From Phycomyces blakesleeanus NRRL 1555(-) (lineage: Eukaryota > Mucoromycota > Mucoromycetes > Mucorales > Phycomycetaceae): a stretch of DNA of 64,000 bases. Under the pieces are notes generated by a model that did not search any database, had not been told where the DNA came from, and saw nothing but the letters and a program-made list of their open reading frames with translations. Shown here one piece after another: positions 50,501 to 61,153 of the stretch (its first letter is position 1; each line of letters begins with the position of its first letter). Location: the NCBI RefSeq assembly GCF_001638985.1, contig NW_017265140.1, positions 372,001 through 436,000 on the forward strand, in the 5' to 3' direction. Made by a program: the position numbers and the translations under genes.

Positions 50501-52854
50501 TATCTTAAAAGCATTCGACTCTTGTATATATAAAGGGACAAAAAATCCTAAAGCCCAAACATTTTGAGAGAAATCCATATCTTGGGCCAATAGTTTCATG
50601 TTGGCATGAATTACGTTTGAAAAATAATATATTTTGATGTATTAATCATGGTCGATCTGATCATTATAAAGAAGATATTCAATGATGCTCAAATGCCAAA
50701 AATTACTCTCTTTTCTTTTTCTTTTCTTCGAATATGCATTGTACTACTTGGCAGTTTTAAATAAATAATTCGCAATATGTTCAACAATATAATAAGGAGT
50801 AAAGTACTTGATAGAAACAGAATATATTAACACAATATTAATTCTTGATAAAATCTCATTCTTATATAGATACAAACTATTATTATTTTCCATCTATAAT
50901 ATGGCGCTGTAGACGTATATACTACATGAGTTAAAATGATGTATATTCTAAGTTATAGCTGCATAAAAAGACACTTATGATATGCCATATTATAAGTTTC
51001 CTTAGTTATCTGGGCATACTAGAAGCTATCAAAAAAAGGCATTCATTAGAGACCTCTCTCTTCCGAGAAAATTTCTTTTCAAAATACTATATCATGTTGT
51101 TTGCTGTAAATCAGAAGAAATATATTAGTATACTTTTGCTGTGAATATTGGCACACACTGAATTATATCAATATTAATAATTTAGATAATTACATAACAT
51201 CCCTCATCTGAAGCCTATAAGTATAGTTTACCTTCTGTGTTGTGTCGTGTAAATGACTTCATTCATATCTTACTTTATACATCACGGTGCTGTAGAATGT
51301 TAATATGCAAATGGTCAAATATGGTAATTATATTCTATCCTTGTTGGGAATATTCACTAATTGCCGCATATATAAATATTTAGTGGAATATCTTTTGCTT
51401 CGACAAATACACACAGATATACACACACTAAATATGAGAAAAATGAATAAATTTGGGATAAAAAAAAGGCAAAAAAAAACATATACACATATATGTACAT
51501 ATAGAATATATAAGAGCGAAATGAATACGTTCAATTACTTAAAATCTATTGTACTATGTGCAATGTGGGACAGTGTAATCTTGGTGACCAGTTTCGTCTT
51601 TTGTTATCGATGAATAAGATGTAGGCTAAAAACAAATAATAATAATACTGATAATAGAAAGTCTATTAGGACTCTTGTAAACTCCCCTGCTGGCATATAT
51701 ATCCCAAAGGCTTTGGAAGGAATCTAAAGACGCCGGGTCAGTAAAGTAAACGAGAGCTGGTACTAAGTCTTATATTTTCGCCAGTTTTTTTTTAGATTAG
51801 AGCAAACCTTAATTTCCATAAATGTACCACCAAAGTGTTGTACATATTTTACAGATAATTAATAGCAGAATAAAGAAGTACAATAATTCCAGATTAAATG
51901 AAACCAACCTGAGAGAAGTCTTTTGAGCTATTTAAATTATAGCAAATTGCACAGATATATATAAAAAATATATTATAAAAATTAAAATACTAACAGCCAT
52001 AATAATCCTAATAATAATATTAGTGCCCCTTGAACACTGATTACGAGGAGGTTCTCATAGTTCTTTGGTTTGAAGATAGTGCGCCATCACAAAACTATGA
52101 TTACAGTGCACCATGCCATTTCATGCTTATGTGAAGATGATAAAGTAACTGTTTTCGCGTACGAAAATTCTCTCCGGCATTCTTTTGGAATGCAGCCATC
52201 AGTTTTGCATGCAGTAGTCTTGCATATAACTCAATCTTACAAACACACAGACTACAACTATAACAAGCTTAATAAAGGCGGAATTGAACATTTTTTATGG
52301 GTCTCATTTAGAGAGTATTGATGTAAAATGGTTAGAATGACTCCCATTTAGTCGCATGGGAAAATAAAGCATACAATGCAATACTGTAAGGAGAATTTGT
52401 ATTGGAAGAGGAGTGTGATCGGTGGCATCAGACGTCAGGCCTTAGTGGTACAGTCCATGTGGCCAGATTGCAGGTAAGATCTGCTTGTACTCACCAGTCC
52501 CAATGGGTCAATGCGGTGTTACGAATACGCGTTCATAGTAATCAATTGATAAAGAAGTTATTTGAAAATGAATATTCAATTGGCTTAAACGACCTTCAGA
52601 GCCTAAGCAAAGATATTCTTAAAGGGGTAACCGCATGTCTTGGACGTCCTATTCTTTGTTGGCTCCTGAGTAGTTTAGCCACGAGCCAGATGTATTCATT
52701 AACCACAGTCACACAAGTCAGGCTCAAAACTGCCTTGCCCTGCTTTACTATTTCTAGCTGTTCGAATAGCAGCCCTATTCTTTATCCTCATTACAATTCT
52801 AGCTTTGTCGAATCTCTTCATCCCAAGCTAGATCAACACCAGAACAGGCAGACA
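47535..52854. other. 5.3-kb desert with short protein-like islands
   Basis: No gene model could be built. Unlike the left part of the window it has few microsatellites. It does hold short, GC-richer stretches that read like protein: 47891-48025 on the plus strand (about 45 codons, ITLPLPVGVYDLVAKLILG...), about 51660-51765 on the minus strand (VPALVYFTDPASLDSFQSLW...) and 52390-52854 on the plus strand, an open frame leading into the Ase1 start. These could be relics of mobile elements or of decayed genes. No terminal repeats were found. Confidence 0.5.
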
Positions 52855-55800
52855 ATGGAGCAATTCCACTCCAAAATCTCTTCGCTTCATTCTCTCTGGT
52901 CATCCCTGGAGGCACTACAGGATGCTTCGACTGTAGATGCAAAACTCAAAGTAATTTCAAAAAACCATTCTGACCCTCATAATTTCATTATCAATTTACT
53001 TTTACATACATTTATCTAATTTGGGCTTATTTTATTTTTACTTTGATATATATTTGATATTTTACCATACAGCCAGTAATTGATCAGTTAAACTTGGTTA
53101 TTGCTCAGGCACACTATGAGAGGGATCTTCTGGCTGCTGATATTGAGGATATCTTGGTTAGTTATAGGATTTACACAACGCTATTTTATTTTTGGTTTAT
53201 TTTATTTATTTGGCTGATTTCATTTCCTATTCATCATCCTATGGTCACAATTAACCCCTTTTCTGTTGGGTCATGACAGGCCAGTATCGAAGAGTCGTGC
53301 AATATTCTTGGAATAGCAATGGAAAATATTCTGGCATCTGATCTTAGTAATGGGCTATCAATGGAATACAGCCAGTACCATCCTCATAGAATTGCACCTA
53401 GCTACTCAAAGCAAAAGGCTTTATCTGCCCTTGACGCAAGATTGTCTTCTGTACGTCTGTGTGTGTGTGTGTACCTGATTCATTGTACATCAATTAATTA
53501 CCTTTCTTGAACAGGAAATCCGCGAACGCCGCCGTCATGTCAAGCAATGGTTGGCGACGATCGGCCGGCTCGCAACGGAGCTCGCGGAGTCTAATTCATG
53601 GTTGCCATGGGAGGTAAGAGAGAAACCAAGTGGATGATATATAGCTAAACATTGTATTGATTTCTGTAGGCTTATTACGATGATCTAAGCTGGGGTACTG
53701 TTCAAGGGGTAAAAATAACAGAATAATGCGTGTTTGGGTGGGTGTGTGCAACATGTATTAACCTAATCTTTCCACTTCTTTTATTAGATTAACTGCAATT
53801 TACGAGATCTTTTAAACCTAGAGGTAAGCTTTGTTACATAAACAGTTTCACTTAATATGTAAACAAACACCAACTCCACATATATAGACAGAGCACAAGT
53901 CACGATTTGAAGCTGCTACTAGATCGCTTCATTATTCATGGACTGTTCTCCATCATATTCCAGATAAACAGGATCCCTGGGAAGTAGCGCTTAAGAGTCT
54001 ATTTTCTGGTATCAAGGTTGATACAAACATTGAATCTGGTCCACCCAATGTTAAAGATGCAGCAGAGTATTACCAAAAGGTGATGCCTACACCCCTGTCG
54101 CTTGCACCAGAGGCATTGCATACCTTAGAGGACAAAGCCAGGCGAGCCAACGATATGTACAAAAGTCAGCTCGACACATACCATAGATTGACCAAAAGGG
54201 TCCGTGCCATCTGGGATGAGCTCTGTGTTTCCGAAGACCAACGATGCCAATTGATTCCCTCACTTGAACCTGGAAATATTCAAAAGGTATACTAGCAATA
54301 CATTCTTAGACAAATATACTGATTCTTGGCTGATGTGAATCTATTACTGTCTGTAGATCCAGGCTGAACTTGACAGTTTTAAAGACATTGTCAAGAAAAT
54401 GACTGATGGCTATATATCAGTTGTAAGCTAACCTTATAATTTATAAGTTTAATGTATTAACTTTATATGTAGCTCAAGGTAAGGCTAGACAGTCTTTGGG
54501 ACACGTGTCTAGTTAACAAGTCAGAGAGAGAAGCGTTTATTGCAAAGCTTTATGAAGAAGGTAACTCTATTGGACACAAACACGCATAGTTTAAACCCTC
54601 TAACTATATATGTACACATGCAAATATTTGCACTTGTGCTTAGCCAGCACAGTGGAGACAACGCGCGTGATTGTCGATGAGCATATCGCATACCTCAAAA
54701 CGATACAGCACGAAAGCAGTACTGTTTCAGAACTTATGAAACAACGCAAAGAACTTGTTCAGGTAAACACAACAAATACAATATGATATTATAAGTCTAT
54801 TTATAAATACACATATACCTTGTACTTTGTAGAAAATGATTGATTTTGAAAAGAACGCGTCTGATCCAAAACGTCTGTTCCAAGCATCATTTCAACTATT
54901 AGACGAGGAACGATGGCGCAATACATGTTTTCCAACTCTGGTGCGACTAGACAATGAACTCATTCAGGCAGTACATGAATTTGAGCGAATATCCCACAAA
55001 CCATTCATGTATAACGATCGCCGATATCTTGACATCCTTGTGAGTAAACAAGCTCCTTTTATGCCTATATAGTCCTGTTACCATTGCATCTGTCTTATAC
55101 ACTACTTTGTAGGCGGAAGAAATTGCAGATCGTTCCGCCAACCAAACATTCTTTGGTTTTATGAATTCCGAACCAAACAACCGTTCGGCTCGTAATTCTA
55201 AAACAAAGCAGCTCTCAAAAGCACGCCCTCCACTAAGCATATATCCCTCAGATACTTCAAAGAGAAATACCCCTTCAAGTCAAAGATCCTTACAAACAAA
55301 TGCACTGGTACCCTCTAATTCACTTACACAACGAGGTTCAACAAAGAAAGTGATGCCTTCTAAGAGAAAGGGCTCTCCTTCTGGCACTCTTTTAGAGCGC
55401 TCGCCATCTCCTTCAGTTGAGAAAGGAATTGAACAAAAAGCGACAGCATCAAAAATACCCTCAATTAATACTGTTGTTCTTGACTTGTCTATTTCTGTCG
55501 CAAGACCAGCTACATCTGTTTTGAACGAAATAAATATAAGTCAAGATGTCGCCACTTCGGAAATAAGGGTCGACAATTCTATGGCAAATTTGCCAACTTA
55601 TTCTATTTCTGGTTCTGCACCAGTCCCCCCTGAACAAGCCAACAAAAGCATGATATCTGGAAAATCAAAGGTTGATTGTCCTTTATCTTGTTTACCCGTT
55701 TCCCCGATTCTTCGTAGTCCATCACCCAAACCAAAAACAAATCAAAAGCAAGCTCCTGCATATTTAAAAGTTAATCGCTCTTCATTACCAGTTCTCTCCA

Positions 55801-57379
55801 CCCCCACCCATCTTTCTCCTGAACAACCGTCTGAAATGTGTGTCGATCTTCCAAACCTCAAAGCGCTGTGTCCAAGCCTTCTCCTCTCTCGTGCTTTTGC
55901 TTCACCGTCATCCACAGACCAACCAAATAAGCACGCAATAAAACCAGACACCAAGGTTAGTAATCTTTTTGGGATTTAGCAAATATAGTAACTCATTTTG
56001 AACTTGCTGCGAACAGACCACCAAGTCAGTGGACATCCCAAAGTCGAACCCCAAATCCCAAAGTCCCACAAAATCGCCAAACTGCCCCGCTGACGAGTAC
56101 CAGGCCTTTCTGGATGAACATATGCATAAAGATAAGCTCCCAGAGCTCAAATTAAAGGCGGACAGCCCTACTTCATCTTGTTCGTCTCGCTCATCATGTT
56201 CGCCTGCATCCACTGTATATGACTCATCGTCTTTAACTGAAAACAAGACTGGCGAATGTGTAGATCAGCAAAGGTCCAGGACAGGTACTCCGTCTTCCCC
56301 TCGTGATGCCCGTTCATCTAAACCTATCAAATCCCCGAGCTACCCTGATCAAGAAGACTACCAGGTCTATCTGATTGAGCAAATGCTTAAAGGAACTTTG
56401 CCAGAAGTCAAGCCAAATGTATGTTGGTTATATCTCGTTGTCACTTATATTAAAAATAATTTAAATTTAGGTTTCTGACGACTATCACCCCTTTCTCATT
56501 AAGCAGATGGTTACTGAAAAGTTGTCAGAGGGAATATCAAAGACCAGCAGCCAAGCTTCTTCGCGATCATTCGGAAAATTTGATTTTTCATCTTCTTTAT
56601 TTGAAACAAAGGCCGAGAAAAGCGTTAGTGAAGTAAAGCCTAGAGCTGGACGTCCTTCCACTCCCCGTGCGCTTAAATCACCAAACTATCCAGCTGAAGA
56701 GTATGATGCATTCTTAGTGAAAAAGATGTTAAAGGAAAAACTCCCAGAATTCAAAATCAAGGGTGCTAGTCCGACCTCCTCACGCTCTTCTAGATCTCCC
56801 GCTTCCGCTTCCGCCTCCTCTTCGTATTCTATGAACAACATTATCGACAAAAATGTTGCTGTCGCAAATGATAAGGCTGTAAGTCTTGTACTTCTCTAGT
56901 ATTACTCAAATATTACAAACAGATCAAACCAAGTAACATACTATCTAATGATAGATGATCGAGGAAAAATGGACACTATCAAGTTCATCGGAAAGCAGCC
57001 CTACTCCTTCTCGTCTACCTCAAGAGTTTGACTCTTCTGTATTTTCAGTTGAGAGTGAGACCGAATTAATTATTGCTAATAAAAATACCAAGATGGTAAG
57101 TCTTTTTTTTTGTCTCTTCTTTAATATCAAAATTGTCTCTCTTATTATTGTTATTTATTGTTTCTCTCAAAGGCAAAACAGAATAGCTATCCTCCAGCTA
57201 GTCCATCTCGTACGCCTATTCCTACATCTAGCCTTTATTCAACTTCTGCTAAACAAAAAAGAAGAAGCAAGATTGGGGAATCAAAGTCTAAGTCAAATTC
57301 CCTAACACCTTCTCAATACCTGGATCAAGAAAGAGAATCTCGGCGTCAAAGCCAAATACTACAATCCTTTACCCAATAG
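52855..57379 (+). CDS. Ase1/PRC1/MAP65 microtubule-bundling protein with a long repeat-bearing tail
   Basis: Sixteen exons: 52855-52950, 53073-53156, 53280-53450, 53515-53613, 53670-53708, 53788-53823, 53888-54286, 54357-54422, 54473-54560, 54644-54762, 54833-55039, 55113-55955, 56017-56418, 56471-56878, 56955-57095 and 57173-57379. They join to 1,134 residues. The first 460 residues form the coiled-coil rod and spectrin-like microtubule-binding region of the family, with IWDELCVSEDQR, ELVQKMIDFEKNASDPKRLF and EEERWRN-like text (LLDEERWRNTCFPTL) as markers. Family members crosslink antiparallel microtubules in the spindle midzone. The last 650 residues are Ser/Pro-rich and carry four copies of a motif of about 25 residues, with SPTK and TPSSPR sites that could be CDK targets. 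Yeast Ase1 (885) and human PRC1 (620) are shorter. Exons of 39 and 36 nt lie in the rod. The ATG at 52855 was chosen because MEQFHSKISSLHSLW fits a family N-terminus, but the frame is open further upstream. Confidence 0.92.
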
Positions 57380-57817
57380 CATATTAATAACCCCCGCATA
57401 CACCAATCAAAGGCGAAAATAAACACATTTCATTTCATCTCATCTCATCATTGATTGCATACAGATGGTGAGTACAGCCAGAAAGACAGGATGCCTATTG
57501 GATTCAGTAGTATTTGACTGTTACTTGTTCTTTTCTTCTTCTTTATAGAAAAAAGAAGGTGTTTGTATTTCATATTTGAATCCATCTCATTTAAAATAAT
57601 ATTTTTTAACTATTATCTTATTAAAATATAAAATATCATATTTCTCCCTTATAACTATTGCTTAAAAGAAAGATATTTGAAGTATCTTGGCAAATATTCC
57701 TAGAAGTCCTGGAGATTTAAACTCATCCGTGTGACCCAGCATGTACTGTGTGGACTGTCTATAGAGAAAGACAAACGGGTTTTTTCTGTTTAATAGCGTA
57801 TACTCTTAATTAGAAGA
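57380..57817. other. Spacer between Ase1 and Vps45 genes
   Basis: 438 bases of AT-rich DNA between two genes on the same strand. It holds the Ase1 3' flank and presumably the Vps45 promoter. No coding sequence or repeat of note is seen. Confidence 0.5.
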
Positions 57818-60083
57818 ATGAATGTCATCAAAGCAGTGCAGCACTATGTAGATAAGATGATCGACGATGTTCCAGGAATGAAGGCCCTGCTTCTTGACAT
57901 TGAAACAGTAAGAGAGGAAACCAAAAGAAAGGATTATAACCCTAATTCCATCATTCAGACACCAATCGTGTCCCTAGTTATGACACAGTCTGCGTTGCTA
58001 ACAAAAGAATGCTACCTGATTGACCGTGTGGACAATCGTAATCGGGGAAAGATGAAGCATCTCAAATGTATCTGCTTCTTGCGCCCTACACCCGAAACTA
58101 TTCGGTATCTGATAGACGAACTGCGTGACCCTGCTTATGGCGACTACTTCCTCTGTGAGTTTTGAATTATACTGAAGTTTTATCCTGACTATTTGCTCTA
58201 TAGACTTTAGTAATACGATGATGAAGTCTGATATCGAGCGTCTCGCTGAAGTGGATGAGCACGAAGTAGTCCGAGAAGTACAGGTAAGAAATAAAAAAGA
58301 AACTTATAGCCAAAAAAGAAAGCATTCAAAGTATACAAGTGTACGAGTGTACGAGTGCGCAATTTGTAAGCATAAAAGCTTACCACCTCCCCGTATGATA
58401 TTAAAAGGAATACTTTGGGGATTATCAAGCTATCAACCCAGACTTCTTTTCGCTCGGAATTCCTTCTTCTGAATTATTCGGGGATAATATGGAGAGTTGG
58501 AACCAGTCTACATTTGACCAGACAGTAAGAGGAATTAGTTCAGTCTTATTGAGTCTGAAAAAGAAGCCGTTGATTCGATATGAGGGAGCAAGTGTGATGG
58601 CTAAACGTCTTGCTATAGAAGTTCAGGTAATAAATACAGACAGCATATTGCATAATAAAAAAAAACTTATGGATTATTTGGTGGTGGGATATTCTTCTTT
58701 TAGCGTAATATCAAACAAGAGGGCCAGTTATTCGATTTTCGTCGGCCAGACACACCACCAATTCTGCTGATCCTCGATCGTCGTAATGATCCTATCACAC
58801 CATTACTGACCCAGTGGACTTATCAGGCTATGGTCCATGAGCTTATCGGTATCCATCATGGACGAGTGGATATGTCGACCGTACCAGATATTCGCAATGA
58901 ATTAAAAGTAACTCAGGGTTGCCAACGCATTTGAGATGCCTAATTTCTGTTTTTGTAGGAAATTGTACTATCCCCAGATCAGGATCCTTTCTTTGAAAAA
59001 TCAATGTATCTCAACCTGGGTGATCTTGGAGCTAATATTAAACAGCATGTTGATGAGTACCAATCAAAAGCAAACTCAAACCGCAATATTGAGTCTATTG
59101 CAGACATGAAGCGTTTTGTAGAAGAATACCCAGAATTTAGAAAACTGTCAAGTAATGTATCAAAGCATGTGGCTCTTGTAAGCGAGCTTAGCCGGCGTGT
59201 GGCGCAAGAAAACCTTTTGAGAATTAGTGAAGTTGAGCAAGGAATAGCATGTAATGGAAACCACAGCAATGACCTCAAGGTAAGCGCGTGAATTTATCAT
59301 ATTATATTGTTTAAGTCCAGGTTTATTTATTATTGTTTTTAAATAGGCTGTTCAACAACTGATAGAAGATCCAAATGTCGATGATCAATCCAAGATCTGC
59401 TTGGTTTTACTTTATGCTTTACGTTATGAATCTTCACCAAATAATAGTATTAAAGCCCTGGTTGGTATGTTGGATAACATAGGAATCAGTGAACAAAAGA
59501 CAATGGTAGGGTATATATGATATTGATACATAACAAAAAGGAAGAAACTAAAATTTAGATAAATAGCTGGTACCTGCTATTTTACGTTATGCAGGATATC
59601 GTCAACGACAGGATGATTTGTTCTCGAACCAGACATTTTTGTCCCGTAGTAAGAGTGCACTGAAGGGTCTCAAGGGAGTTGAGAACGTTTATACCCAACA
59701 CACACCTCTCCTCGGAGAGACACTCGATCAATTAATTAAGGCTCGCCTCAAAGATACAAGCTATCCTTCTGTTGATGGTACAGCAACTATGCCAAGGGAG
59801 AGGTTAGTTGGATAGTGAGTTTTGCGGTCAAAATCCTATACTGATTAAATTGCCTAAATTTAGACCGCAAGATATTATTGTATTTATGGTTGGAGGTGCG
59901 ACATTTGAAGAGGCTCGATATGTTGCGCAACTAAATGCTTCTACACCTGGTGTTCGTATTGTACTCGGTGGTACATGTGTCCATAATGCCAAGAGGTATG
60001 GATCAAACTAAATTGTATATGATAAACTTATAATAATACTTTTCTTTAGCTTTTTGGAGCAAATCAGCCAAATACAGAACTAG
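57818..60083 (+). CDS. vps45: Vps45, Sec1/Munc18 (SM) family vesicle-fusion regulator
   Basis: Nine exons: 57818-58154, 58204-58283, 58408-58626, 58704-58907, 58959-59279, 59347-59505, 59567-59802, 59864-59995 and 60050-60083. They encode 573 residues, equal to the family norm (577 in yeast). Features are the SM N-lobe ([25 protein letters not shown]), [21 protein letters not shown], the strongly conserved [74 protein letters not shown] and near the end [15 protein letters not shown]. In yeast Vps45 binds the syntaxin Tlg2/Pep12 and promotes SNARE assembly in Golgi-to-endosome traffic. The subfamily call rests on the [17 protein letters not shown] region, characteristic of Vps45 among SM proteins. 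The last exon has 34 nt. It converges on the eIF6 gene with 164 bases between stop codons. Confidence 0.95.
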
Positions 60084-60247
60084 GACATTTTAGACAAAAT
60101 GTTTTTTTTTTCGATAAGGGCAAAAAGAACCCATACTTTTTTTTCTCTTTAAAAAATTTATGTTACAAAAAGTGATGCAAAGAAAAATACGATGCAATGA
60201 TTGGGAGTGTTTTTTTTGGAGGAGGGATGGAGGGGAAGGCGATTGAT

Positions 60248-61153
60248 TTATGAGTAAGTATCAACCAAAGTATCTCTGAGCTCGTTGACAATTGCGCTAG
60301 GTTGTGCGTCCTGGAGCTTGAATATGCTCTCCATTACACTTAATTCGGTAGATGTGGTATCCATTCCAGCAAAGGCACACCAATCGTTTACAACACAGCC
60401 AGCACCAATAACGTCTGAACCACGGTTGACAGTACCAGCAACAAGAGGAATTTGCAACAAGGATGACAATTCATCCTGGTCCTGGATAGAGGTGCGAGGG
60501 TGTACGAGACCACCCTGGTTGCTCAGAGCACAGTAGGATCCAACCAATACATTGTCAGCAACTGTCTGTCTAAAGACTTCTACCTGGAGAATATCGGCAA
60601 TGATTTCCTCGGTCTCCTACTCACAGGTATGAATAAAACATATTCCCAGCCTTTTTATTTGTTGCCTACAACTTACTCTGTCAAGATCGGGATGAACAAG
60701 GGCAACATAGTCATTACAAGCGATAACATTGCCGAGGGCGGACAAACGCTCTTCAACACGCTGAACATGAACACTGTCGGGTAAAGAGTTGCGAAGATGC
60801 TGGAGCTCCTGATCGGTAGTTGTGTTGGGAACTAAGAGACCGTTCTTGTTACCGACAGTCAAGCGACCGACGATACGTGTACCGGCAATTGAGGTGTGGA
60901 CAATGGGAATTACATCACCTAATTCACCCTCAAAAACACTATTTACGGATCAGTAAGCTATATATATAATTTGCATAAACAATCTTACCTGTAAAAGTTC
61001 TCGGATCCACCGAGGGCAGTGATGCAGTAACTGTTGGTGAGACGAGAGAAGACACCGATCTCGTTGCTGTTTTCAAATTGTGCACCTAAATTTCATGTCT
61101 GTAAGCATTGCTGTGAATGGACATGCAGTTAGGATCTACTTACGGACTGCCAT
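60248..61153 (-). CDS. tif6: Translation initiation factor eIF6 (Tif6), 60S anti-association factor
   Basis: Four exons on the minus strand (61153-61144, 61085-60989, 60938-60677, 60616-60248) give exactly 245 residues, the universal length of eIF6. The text is almost invariant in the family: [123 protein letters not shown]. It binds the 60S subunit, aids its nucleolar maturation and export, and blocks 40S joining until released by Sdo1/Efl1. The first coding exon has just 10 nt (ATG plus two codons and one base). It was chosen because the MAVR start is conserved and its splice sites fit. Codons are biased toward the C-ending set, as in highly expressed genes. Confidence 0.97.
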
